DNA of 21,604 nt, taken from the NCBI GenBank assembly GCA_964571375.1, contig CAZNBL010000020.1:1-21604 (forward strand), given 5' to 3'. Below the pieces are notes generated by a model, which saw only the letters and a program-made list of their open reading frames with translations, did no database searches and was not told where the DNA came from. Position 1 is the first letter of the stretch. Each line of letters opens with the position of its first letter. This DNA comes from JAFTYR01 sp964571375 (GTDB taxonomy: Bacteria; Pseudomonadota; Gammaproteobacteria; Burkholderiales; Burkholderiaceae_F). Position numbers and translations under genes: made by a program. Below, piece by piece: positions 13,850 through 21,197 of this stretch.

Positions 13850-16783
13850 ATGACAGGAAAAAGTAAGAAGAAGGGCGCTGTGTCCCAGGGTGATCTTTTC
13901 TCCATGATGGAAGATCCGATCGAACAGAAAGAAGACGAACAGCAGACTGAGGAAACCGGCGATCTGTTTGCCGAACCTGCTGCAGAGCCTGCTGTAGAGC
14001 CTGCTGTTGCAGAGGAAACTGTCCCTGCAGCCGAAGCCGTAGTTGAAGAAGTTGCGGAACCCGCAGAAGAAACCGTTGAAGCAGTTGCAGCCGAAACCCG
14101 TGAAGAGACGGTCAAGAGCCACACTGACATTGTTGAAGAAACTCTGTCTTTTACCGAAGACAGCCAGGATTCTCTGACGCTTGCTCACTTTGCCAGCAAG
14201 GCTTATCTCGAGTACGCCATTTCGGTCGTGAAGGGCCGCGCGCTGCCCGATCTCTGCGACGGTCAGAAGCCCGTGCAGAGACGTATTCTTTACGCGATGC
14301 GCCGTATGGGTCTTACCCCCGACGCCAAGCAGGTCAAAAGTGCCCGCGTGGTGGGCGATGTGCTCGGTAAATACCATCCGCACGGTGACTCCGCCGCCTA
14401 CGAAGCGATGGTCCGTATGGCTCAGCCCTTTACGATGCGCTATCCGCTCGTCGACGGTCACGGTAACTTCGGCAGCCGCGACGGTGACGGCGCCGCCGCG
14501 ATGCGTTACACGGAAGCCAAGCTCACTAAGTTCTCCGAACTGCTGCTCTCCGAAATCGACGACGGCACGGTGAACTTCATCCCGAACTACGACGGTGCCT
14601 TTAAAGAACCCGTGGTTCTGCCCGCACGCATGCCGTTCATGCTTTTGAACGGCTCGAGCGGTATTGCGGTCGGTATGGCTACAGAAATCCCTTCGCACAA
14701 CATGCGCGAAGTTGCCAACGCCGTGGCGCTTCTCATCGAAAAGCCCGAAGCTACGCTCGAAGAAGTGCTTGAAGTCATGCCGGGTCCGGACCTTCCGGGC
14801 GGCTCTCAGATCATTTCTTCGCGCCGCGATATTATCGACGTTTACCGCACCGGTTACGGCTCCCTGCAGATGAGAGCGTTTATCACTTCGAAGAACTCGC
14901 CCGCGGTCAGTGCCTTTAAAGAACCCGTGGTTCTGCCCGCACGCATGCCGTTCATGCTTTTGAACGGCTCGAGCGGTATTGCGGTCGGTATGGCTACAGA
15001 AATCCCTTCGCACAACATGCGCGAAGTTGCCAACGCCGTGGCGCTTCTCATCGAAAAGCCCGAAGCTACGCTCGAAGAAGTGCTTGAAGTCATGCCGGGT
15101 CCGGACCTTCCGGGCGGCTCTCAGATCATTTCTTCGCGCCGCGATATTATCGACGTTTACCGCACCGGTTACGGCTCCCTGCAGATGAGAGCGGTTTATC
15201 ACTTCGAAGAACTCGCCCGCGGTCAGTGGCAGCTCGTTGTGACTCAGCTTCCCTACAAGGTCAGCACTCAGAAGGTGCTTGCCGAAATCGAAGCGCTCAC
15301 CAATCCGAAGCCGCCTTCGGGCAAGAAGGCGCTTACCGCCAAACAGAGCCAGGAAAAGCTTCTGATGCTCAACGTGCTCGACAAGGCCCGTGACGAGTCC
15401 GACAAGGACAAGGACGTCCGCCTCGTGTTCGAGCCGCGCTCCAAGACCGTAGACCGTCAGGAATTCGTCAATACGCTCTTTGCGAAGACAAGCCTGCAGT
15501 TCAACTGCAAGTTCAACATGATTTCCATCGGCCGCGACGGCAAGCCGCGCCAGAAGGGCATCATTGAAATTCTCAAGGAATGGGCTAGCTTCCGTATCGA
15601 TACGGTTGAAAGACGCAGCCGTCACCGCCTCGAAGCGCTCGAAGACCGCATCCATATCCTCGAAGGCCGCAAGCTGATTCTCGTTTCGATCGACGAAGTG
15701 ATCCGCATCATCCGCGAATCCGACGATCCGAAGGAAGAACTGCAGGCCAAGTTCGCGCTTACCGACCGTCAGGTGGAAGATATTCTTGAAATCAAGCTCC
15801 GCCAGTTGGCCCGCCTTGAAGATATCCGCCTGCAGAAGGAGCTCGATGAGAAGGAAAAGGAAGCCAAGTCTCTGCGCCTGATCCTCTCGAGCCCGAAGAG
15901 ACTCCACACCAAGGTTGTGCAGGAGCTGCTCTCCGACGCTCAGAAGTACGGCGACGAACGCAGAACGCTGATCGAAGAAGCTGCGGCCGCAAGCGTTGCC
16001 AAGAAGGTGGTGGACGAAGCCGTTACCGTCGTGATTTCCGAAAAGGGCTTTGTCCGAGCACGCTCCGGCCACGGTGTCGATGCCAAGAGCATGAGCTTTA
16101 AGATCGGCGACGAATACCTGACATCGTTCGAATGCCGCTCGGTCGATCATCTCGTACTGATGAGCAACTCGGGCCGTGTTTACTCGGTACCGGTCTCGGA
16201 ACTTCCGAGCGCCCGCGGCGACGGCACCCATATCAGCGCTTTCGTTCAGCTTGCCGACGGCGACCGTCCGATCGCCTGGTTTGCCGGCGCCAAGGATCAG
16301 AAGCTTCTGGTCACATCGGTCCGCGGTATGGGTCTTACCTGTAACGCAGGCAATCTTGTTGTCCGACAGAAGGCCGGCAAGACCTTCTTCGAACTTGAGT
16401 CCGGTGACGAAGCGATGAACATGCAGCCGGTCGGCGACGATCAGTGCTGGATTGCCGCTCTCTCGGAAACCGGCCGTATGGTGGTCTTCGAAACCAAGGA
16501 GGTTTCTGCCCGTGCAAGCGGCGGCAAGGGTGTGCTTCTGATCGACATGCAGCTCGGCGAAAAGGTTGTGGATGTCATCCCCTGTACTCCGAACGGTATC
16601 GTTGTGATCGGCAAGGGCAGAGGCGATAAGATTCAGGAACTTTCGATCGGACCGCGTCTTATCGAAGAATTCCGCTGCAAGCGTGCCCGCAAGGGTCATG
16701 CCGTCCAGGCAAAGTGGCAGTTCATCGGCTTGAAGCAGAGCCGCTCCGATAAAAAGGATGCAGACGAATCGATTCTTGCCTAA
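13850..16783 (+). CDS. parC: DNA topoisomerase IV subunit A (ParC) with internal tandem duplication, 977 aa
   Basis: DNA cleavage/religation subunit of topoisomerase IV. Order: an acidic Ala/Glu/Val-rich extension (1 to about 107); the catalytic core with KPVQRRILYAM (140-150), the quinolone-region segment HPHGDSAAYE (176-185, with Ser181 and Glu185 as in susceptible enzymes) and catalytic R219-Y220 in AAMRYTE; the tower and coiled-coil; and the C-terminal DNA-wrapping beta-pinwheel. Normal length is about 750-780 aa. The excess comes from the extension and a 105-residue repeat: residues 250-343 are repeated identically at 355-448, joined by a 12-residue linker that is a frameshifted reading of the normal downstream sequence. 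If real, a whole tower segment is doubled in an essential enzyme. GGAG precedes the ATG by seven bases. Confidence 0.9.
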   Translation: MTGKSKKKGAVSQGDLFSMMEDPIEQKEDEQQTEETGDLFAEPAAEPAVEPAVAEETVPAAEAVVEEVAEPAEETVEAVAAETREETVKSHTDIVEETLSFTEDSQDSLTLAHFASKAYLEYAISVVKGRALPDLCDGQKPVQRRILYAMRRMGLTPDAKQVKSARVVGDVLGKYHPHGDSAAYEAMVRMAQPFTMRYPLVDGHGNFGSRDGDGAAAMRYTEAKLTKFSELLLSEIDDGTVNFIPNYDGAFKEPVVLPARMPFMLLNGSSGIAVGMATEIPSHNMREVANAVALLIEKPEATLEEVLEVMPGPDLPGGSQIISSRRDIIDVYRTGYGSLQMRAFITSKNSPAVSAFKEPVVLPARMPFMLLNGSSGIAVGMATEIPSHNMREVANAVALLIEKPEATLEEVLEVMPGPDLPGGSQIISSRRDIIDVYRTGYGSLQMRAVYHFEELARGQWQLVVTQLPYKVSTQKVLAEIEALTNPKPPSGKKALTAKQSQEKLLMLNVLDKARDESDKDKDVRLVFEPRSKTVDRQEFVNTLFAKTSLQFNCKFNMISIGRDGKPRQKGIIEILKEWASFRIDTVERRSRHRLEALEDRIHILEGRKLILVSIDEVIRIIRESDDPKEELQAKFALTDRQVEDILEIKLRQLARLEDIRLQKELDEKEKEAKSLRLILSSPKRLHTKVVQELLSDAQKYGDERRTLIEEAAAASVAKKVVDEAVTVVISEKGFVRARSGHGVDAKSMSFKIGDEYLTSFECRSVDHLVLMSNSGRVYSVPVSELPSARGDGTHISAFVQLADGDRPIAWFAGAKDQKLLVTSVRGMGLTCNAGNLVVRQKAGKTFFELESGDEAMNMQPVGDDQCWIAALSETGRMVVFETKEVSARASGGKGVLLIDMQLGEKVVDVIPCTPNGIVVIGKGRGDKIQELSIGPRLIEEFRCKRARKGHAVQAKWQFIGLKQSRSDKKDADESILA
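14595..15225 (+). repeat. Near-perfect tandem direct repeat inside parC (315 + 316 bp)
   Basis: Unit 1 (14595-14909) and unit 2 (14910-15225) are identical at every base I compared except one: GCGTTT at 14876-14881 in unit 1 versus GCGGTTT at 15191-15197 in unit 2. The outer junctions share the trinucleotide GTG, typical of a short-homology duplication join. Unit 2 keeps the normal ParC reading (RAVYHFEELARGQW), while unit 1 reads its last 31 bases in another frame. The total insertion is 315 bp, a multiple of three, so the gene stays open. Confidence 0.95.
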
Positions 16784-16803
16784 GTATTGATTGCGCTGAA
16801 ACG

Positions 16804-16841
16804 AAAGGGCTCACGGTAAAAACCGCGAGCCCTTTGTTTTT
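16804..16841 (+). terminator. Intrinsic terminator of parE-parC
   Basis: AAAGGGCTC (16804-16812) pairs with GAGCCCTTT (16827-16835), with an inner CGGT/ACCG extension around an A-rich loop and GTTTTT following. It lies 20 bases after the parC stop. Confidence 0.9.
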
Positions 16842-16882
16842 AGATCCGCACAATGCCGTCAGGCACTGCGTTTAACCGGATA

Positions 16883-17644
16883 TCAGTGACAGCCGCAACC
16901 GCCGCCGCAACCGCAACCGCCGCCGTGGTGGTCATGGCCGCCGCAGCCGCAACCTCCGTGATCGTGACCGCCGCAACCGCAGCCGCATTCGACCTGGTCT
17001 TCGGGAACGATTGTGCCGTTGAGGATGCCGTTGATGATGTCATCGGGATTGCCGGAGGCGCCGCCGAACATCTGGATGCCGAGGTCGGCAAGAGCGATCT
17101 GAGCACCTGTGCCGATGCTGCCGCAGACAACTGCGTCAACGTTGTTGGCATTCAGGAAAGCTGCAACAGCGTCATGACCGCCTTCTTCAGTCGGAACGAC
17201 TTCAGTGTGAACGATCTTGCCTTCTTCAATATCAAAGAACTTGAATTCCGGTGCGTGACCGAAATGCTGACAGATTTCTCCGTTTTCGTGAGGCGTTGCA
17301 ATACGCATGACGTTTTCTCCTTTTGGTGTAATCAATTTGATCCTGTCGTAAACAGCATCGTCGAGTTTGACGTTTCCGCCGTCAACGATGAGGGGCTTGC
17401 CGTAGACGAGGCTGTCGGCAATCTTCTTTCTCGCGCTTTCCACAATTTCACTCATGGTCGTGCGCGATACATCCATCGATTGGGCGGCCTGCTCGTGACT
17501 TAAACCGAGGCAGTCGACCAGGCGGATCGCTTCGAATTCGTCTCTTCCGAGGCTGACCGAGGATTCGCAGGGGATACCGTCGGGACGGAAGGACCGGAAT
17601 TCCGGCGTCTGTCCGACGATTCTGCATCGTTTGGGTCTGGGCAT
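16883..17644 (-). CDS. DUF134-NifX fusion protein with Cys/His/Gly-rich tail, 253 aa
   Basis: Predicted DNA-binding and metal-cluster-related protein. Residues 1-105 are a DUF134 (UPF0251) domain: MPRPKR start, then a sigma-like helix-turn-helix (LGLSHEQAAQSMDVSRTTMSEIVESARKKI). Residues 113-215 are a NifX/NifB-type dinitrogenase-cofactor domain (MRIATPHENGEICQHFGHAPEF; AVVCGSIGTGAQIALADLGI). In many bacteria these are separate neighbouring genes; here they form one polypeptide. The tail (220-253) holds nine Cys and six His among glycines with repeated CGCGGHDH units, a likely metal or Fe-S site. No nif genes are visible, so the role is probably iron-sulfur or metal handling rather than nitrogen fixation. 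I start at MPRPKR (ATG 17644); the frame is open 51 bases further upstream, through a palindromic operator-like sequence. Confidence 0.87.
   Translation of the reverse strand: MPRPKRCRIVGQTPEFRSFRPDGIPCESSVSLGRDEFEAIRLVDCLGLSHEQAAQSMDVSRTTMSEIVESARKKIADSLVYGKPLIVDGGNVKLDDAVYDRIKLITPKGENVMRIATPHENGEICQHFGHAPEFKFFDIEEGKIVHTEVVPTEEGGHDAVAAFLNANNVDAVVCGSIGTGAQIALADLGIQMFGGASGNPDDIINGILNGTIVPEDQVECGCGCGGHDHGGCGCGGHDHHGGGCGCGGGCGCH
16885..16990. repeat. Degenerate GC-rich repeats coding the Cys/His/Gly tail
   Basis: Short repeats of the type GCAACCGC/GCCGCCGCA (minus-strand codons for Cys-Gly-Cys-Gly-Gly-His-Asp-His) tile this stretch. Such sequence can expand or contract by slippage, so tail length may vary between strains. 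Confidence 0.7.
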
Positions 17645-17656
17645 AAACTCACTCTG

Positions 17657-17684
17657 TTTCCGACATATGTCGGAAATGATTGTA
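17657..17684 (-). promoter_or_regulatory. Perfect 20-bp palindrome and -10 upstream of the DUF134-NifX gene
   Basis: TTTCCGACATATGTCGGAAA (17657-17676) is a perfect palindrome 12 bases before the chosen start codon. A -10-like TACAAT (complement of 17679-17684) lies just upstream, which places the palindrome over the expected transcription start and early leader. This is the geometry of a repressor operator; autoregulation by the gene's own HTH domain is a reasonable guess. Confidence 0.6.
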
Positions 17685-17721
17685 CGCCAAATCAAAATCG
17701 ATGCCGAAGTTTTTTTGGGGA

Positions 17722-17756
17722 AATAAAAAAGCCCGGAGCTTCAGGGGCCCCGGGCT
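17722..17756 (-). terminator. Intrinsic terminator of the aminotransferase gene
   Basis: On the minus strand, AGCCCGG and CCGGGCT (17750-17756 and 17730-17736) form a GC-rich stem followed by TTTTTTATTT. It lies about 45 bases past the aminotransferase stop. Confidence 0.88.
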
Positions 17757-17800
17757 CACGGATATCATGCTGCTTCCAGCTTGATACTGCTTAAAGCTGA

Positions 17801-18991
17801 TCAGCGACGGATCCTGCTTTCGATAACTTCGGCAAGAGCCTTGACGCCTTCGACAATCTTATCGGTCGGTACAGTGACGAACGACAGGCGCATACGGTTG
17901 TGTTCGGGTTCGTTGGCATAGAAAGCGGAGCCCGGAACATAAGCTACCTTGCGGTCGATAGCATCCTTCATAAGGTCGGCTGTATCGATATAGTCGGGTA
18001 CTGTAACCCAGATGAACATACCGCCTTCGGGCTTGGACCAGCTGACTTCCTTCGGCATGTATGTTTCAAGGCTGTCAAGCATAGCACGGCATTGGGTGCG
18101 GTAGAGATCACGTACTTCCGGCATATGTTCTTCGAGCATACCGCTTTCGACATACTTGGCGGCTGTGAGCTGAGTGAACGTGGATGTGTGAAGGTCCACG
18201 GACTGCTTGAGCATGGTCATCGGTTCGATAGCTGCCTTCGGACCTGTGATGTAGCCGAGGCGGAAGCCCGGAGCCAGGATCTTGGAGAAGGTGCCGAGTG
18301 TCAGTGTGCGTTCCGGAGCATAAGCGCGCATGGAGAGCGCCGGCTTCTTGTCGTACCAGAGATCGCCGTAGGGATTGTCTTCGATGATCCAGAAGTCGTA
18401 TTCACGGGCCTTTTCGGCAAGCATCTTGCGGCGTTCTTCGCTGATGGTGAGGCCGGTCGGGTTCTGGAATGTCGGCATGACGTAAGCAAAACGGATGCCG
18501 CGGAATTTTTCGTCGATGAGGTCGGGACGCAGACCTTCTTCATCGGTCGGGATTTCAAGGAACTTCGGACCGTACATCTTGAAAGCCTGCAGAGCACCCA
18601 TGTATGTCGGGCTTTCTACTGCGATAGTGGAACCTTCGTCGATGAAAGCAAGACCGAGCAGCTCGAGAGCCTGCTGGCTGCCGGAGACGATCTGAACGTT
18701 TTCAGCAACGGTTTCGACACCCTTGGATGTTTCGTACTGGGCGACGGCTTCGCGAAGAGCCTTTTCGCCTTCGGTTGCGCTGTACTGAAGACTCTGAGCA
18801 CCCTGAGTTCTCAGGACTTCGACCGCGCACTTTTCAATACCTTCGACCGGGAAGCTCTTCGGAGAAGGAAGGCCGCCGGCAAAGGAAATAATTTCGGGCT
18901 TGGCCGCAAGCTTCAGAAGATCGCGGATAACAGTACTCGAAGGGCCGCTGGCGCGTTTGGAAAGGGGCGGTGTTTTAGTAGATTCACACAT
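17801..18991 (-). CDS. PLP-dependent aminotransferase, fold type I (LysN/MocR-like class), 396 aa
   Basis: Predicted cytoplasmic pyridoxal-phosphate aminotransferase for an amino acid. Visible landmarks are ISFAGGLPSPKSFP (35-48), the QYSATEG motif near 69-75, SGSQQALELL (103-112), NPTG (177-180), the cofactor-contacting D205 and Y208 in IIEDNPYGDLW, the Schiff-base lysine K237 in GTFSKILAPGFRLGYI, and a C-terminal MRLSF segment with the carboxylate-binding Arg. The GLPSP and EDNPYGD motifs are typical of the 2-aminoadipate/aromatic-type class that also forms the C-terminal half of MocR regulators. This protein has no GntR domain, so it should be a free-standing enzyme. Substrate is uncertain: 2-aminoadipate, aromatic and branched-chain amino acids are all known in the class. 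Single gene with its own terminator. Confidence 0.92.
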   Translation of the reverse strand: MCESTKTPPLSKRASGPSSTVIRDLLKLAAKPEIISFAGGLPSPKSFPVEGIEKCAVEVLRTQGAQSLQYSATEGEKALREAVAQYETSKGVETVAENVQIVSGSQQALELLGLAFIDEGSTIAVESPTYMGALQAFKMYGPKFLEIPTDEEGLRPDLIDEKFRGIRFAYVMPTFQNPTGLTISEERRKMLAEKAREYDFWIIEDNPYGDLWYDKKPALSMRAYAPERTLTLGTFSKILAPGFRLGYITGPKAAIEPMTMLKQSVDLHTSTFTQLTAAKYVESGMLEEHMPEVRDLYRTQCRAMLDSLETYMPKEVSWSKPEGGMFIWVTVPDYIDTADLMKDAIDRKVAYVPGSAFYANEPEHNRMRLSFVTVPTDKIVEGVKALAEVIESRIRR

Positions 18992-19126
18992 GATATTTAC
19001 TTATTTTTTTAATTAAAACTTCGGCAGCTTATTGATTGAGCTTCGCTTCCGGTGCGGAAAAATCTTCTGCACGGGAATTCCCGAGCCGCCATATCGCGGG
19101 ATATTTGTTCATTGTGCATCAAGAAA

Positions 19127-19153
19127 GTTGAAAAATACGAGATCGCCCCAATA
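19127..19153 (+). promoter_or_regulatory. Sigma-32 (heat-shock) promoter of htpG
   Basis: GTTGAA (19127-19132) and CCCCAATA (19146-19153), separated by 13 bases, closely match the RpoH consensus CTTGAA-N13-15-CCCCATNT. It lies about 46 bases before the htpG start, in keeping with the known heat-shock control of htpG. Confidence 0.8.
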
Positions 19154-19198
19154 ACTTTTACTATCGACCAAGTTTTTTATTGGGAAAGGTGATTTTTG

Positions 19199-21103
19199 AT
19201 GAGTGAACAGCAAAAAGAAGTTCGCGGCTTCCAGACAGAAGTCAAGCAGATGCTCCACCTGATGGTGCACTCCCTTTATTCCAATCGCGAGATTTTTCTT
19301 CGCGAATTAGTATCGAATGCTTCGGACGCTATCGATAAGCTCCGATTCCTGGCTATTTCCAAGCCCGAAGTGCTTGCCGGCACAGAGCCCTCTATCCGTG
19401 TTTCCGTTGACGAAGAAGCACAGACCATCACGATCAGCGACGACGGTATCGGTATGACCCGCAGCGAAGTGATCGACCATCTCGGTACGATCGCCAAGAG
19501 CGGCACACGTGAATTCTTTGCTCACCTCACCGGTGACCAGAAGAAGGATTCTCAGCTGATCGGTCAGTTCGGCGTCGGCTTTTACTCTTCCTTTATCGTT
19601 GCCGATAAGGTAACGGTCGTTACCCGCAAGGCAGGCGACGCTGCCGGCGAAGCTACCAAGTGGGAAAGCGACGGCGAAGGCGAATACAGTGTCGAGACTG
19701 CCGACCGCGCTCACTTCGGTACCGACGTGATTCTTCACATCAAGTCCGAAGACAAGGATCTGCTTAACAAGTTCAAGCTCAAGGACATCCTCACCCGTTA
19801 CTCCGACCACATCTCGACTCCGATTCAGATGGTCAAGGACGAGTACAAGGACGGCAAGAGCGTCGAAACCGGCGAATGGGAAAGCGTGAACGCCGGATCC
19901 GCTCTCTGGGCCCGCTCCAAGAGCGAAATCACCGAAGAACAGTACAAAGAGTTCTATCACCACGTTGCTCACGACTCCGCCGATCCGCTTTGCTGGACAC
20001 ACAACCGAGTCGAAGGCCGCAACGAATACATTCAGCTGCTCTACATCCCGGGCGAAGCTCCGTTCGACCTCTGGGATCGTGAAAACGTTCACGGCGTCAA
20101 GCTCTACGTCAAGCGCGTCTTCATCATGGACGATGCTTCCGAGCTTTTGCCGCGTTACATGCGTTTTGTCCGCGGTGTGATCGATTCCGAAGACCTGCCG
20201 CTTAACGTTTCCCGCGAAATCCTGCAGCAGTCCCGCGATCTGCGCACCATCCGCGACGGTTCCACCAAGCGCGTGCTCGCCATGCTCGAAGACCTCGCCA
20301 AGAACAAGGTTTCCGAGTACGACAAGTTCTGGGCGCTCTTCGGCAACGTCCTCAAGGAAGGTGTGGGCGAAGATCCCGCCAACCGCGAACGTATTCAGAA
20401 GCTGCTCCGCTTTGTTTCGACCGCAAGCGCAGGCAACGCCACCACAACGCTCGAATCTTATGTTTCCCGCATGAGAGAAGGTCAGAAGGGTATTTACTTC
20501 CTGAACGCCGACACAGCTGAAATTGCAGCCAAGAGCCCGCTTCTCGAACTCTTCAAGAAGAAGGATGTCGAAGTGCTCCTCATGGGCGGCCCGATTGACG
20601 AATGGCTCATGCAGTTTATGAATGAATTCGAGGGTAAGGAATTCATCAATATTGCCAAGGGCGACCTTGATCTCGGCGAACTTGCCGACAAGGATGAAAA
20701 GGAAAACGGCGAAAAGCTGCAGACCGAATTCAAGCCGCTGCTCGACGACTTCAAGAAGGTTCTCGGCGACAAGATTCAGGATGTTCGTATGACACTCAGA
20801 CTGACCGATTCTCCGGCCTGTATCGTCAACGATCCGAATGCTCTCAATCCTGCATTTGTCCGCATGATGAAGGCCGCCGGTCAGGCTGTGCCCGAAACCA
20901 AGCCGATTCTTGAACTCAATCCGAATAATCCGTTGGTTGCACGCCTGCAGCAGAACGGTGCATTCACTGCCGACTGGGCCGAACTGCTCTTCGAACAGGC
21001 TCAGTTGATGGAAGGCGAACAGCTCGCCGATCCGGCAGGCTTTGTTCAGCGTATGAACTCCATGCTGCTCAAAACAGTAGAAGGTTCCGACGCTAAGAAC
21101 TAA
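19199..21103 (+). CDS. htpG: Molecular chaperone HtpG (Hsp90 family), 634 aa
   Basis: Cytosolic ATP-dependent chaperone of the Hsp90 family. The N-terminal GHKL ATPase domain has LYSNREIFLRELVSNASDA with E36 and N40, DDGIGM (81-86) and GQFGVGFYSSF (122-132). The middle domain includes GVKLYVKRVFIMDDASELLPRYMRFVRGVIDSEDLPLNVSRE, a family hallmark, with the catalytic-loop Arg nearby. The C-terminal dimerisation domain contains RMTLRLTDSPACIV and ends normally. Length matches bacterial HtpG (about 625-635 aa). I start at the ATG at 19199, which has AAAGGTGA about nine bases upstream; the TTG three bases earlier is less likely. Transcribed from the sigma-32-type promoter, with its own terminator. 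Confidence 0.97.
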   Translation: MSEQQKEVRGFQTEVKQMLHLMVHSLYSNREIFLRELVSNASDAIDKLRFLAISKPEVLAGTEPSIRVSVDEEAQTITISDDGIGMTRSEVIDHLGTIAKSGTREFFAHLTGDQKKDSQLIGQFGVGFYSSFIVADKVTVVTRKAGDAAGEATKWESDGEGEYSVETADRAHFGTDVILHIKSEDKDLLNKFKLKDILTRYSDHISTPIQMVKDEYKDGKSVETGEWESVNAGSALWARSKSEITEEQYKEFYHHVAHDSADPLCWTHNRVEGRNEYIQLLYIPGEAPFDLWDRENVHGVKLYVKRVFIMDDASELLPRYMRFVRGVIDSEDLPLNVSREILQQSRDLRTIRDGSTKRVLAMLEDLAKNKVSEYDKFWALFGNVLKEGVGEDPANRERIQKLLRFVSTASAGNATTTLESYVSRMREGQKGIYFLNADTAEIAAKSPLLELFKKKDVEVLLMGGPIDEWLMQFMNEFEGKEFINIAKGDLDLGELADKDEKENGEKLQTEFKPLLDDFKKVLGDKIQDVRMTLRLTDSPACIVNDPNALNPAFVRMMKAAGQAVPETKPILELNPNNPLVARLQQNGAFTADWAELLFEQAQLMEGEQLADPAGFVQRMNSMLLKTVEGSDAKN

Positions 21104-21126
21104 AGCACAAAACCAGTAGATCTCCG

Positions 21127-21147
21127 GCCCGCTTCGGCGGGCTTTTT
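21127..21147 (+). terminator. Intrinsic terminator of htpG
   Basis: GCCCGC-TTCG-GCGGGC (21127-21142), a stem with a UUCG tetraloop, followed by TTTTT, 24 bases past the htpG stop. Confidence 0.92.
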
Positions 21148-21169
21148 CATGCCCGGCCGCTTTTGTCGG

Positions 21170-21175
21170 TATACT
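21170..21175 (+). promoter_or_regulatory. Putative -10 element (TATACT) of the last gene
   Basis: TATACT at 21170-21175 lies 22 bases before the start codon, giving a short leader that contains the ribosome binding site. The -35 would fall at the end of the htpG terminator and is not well conserved. Confidence 0.4.
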
Positions 21176-21197
21176 GTGCCGCGAAACGGAGAACACT

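Noticed and set aside
14595..15225. Intein or intron as explanation for the extra parC sequence
   Set aside because: The extra sequence is a copy of ParC's own coding sequence with no splicing-domain motifs or intron structure.
12752..16699. A 1315-codon open frame on the minus strand opposite parE and parC
   Set aside because: It lies antisense to two well-supported genes, and its length follows from their GC-rich codon bias. The protein is low-complexity-like, rich in His, Arg, Phe and Leu, has no recognisable domain, and copies the parC duplication as a repeat.
16853..17503. A 216-codon plus-strand frame opposite the DUF134-NifX gene, rich in Ala/Thr/Val
   Set aside because: The Ala/Thr/Val repeat is the reverse complement of the Cys/Gly/His codons of the real gene, and there is no ribosome binding site.
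17900..19012. A 370-codon plus-strand open frame opposite the aminotransferase
   Set aside because: The minus-strand gene has all aminotransferase motifs. The plus-strand product is Cys/Phe-rich with no recognisable motif, typical of a shadow frame.
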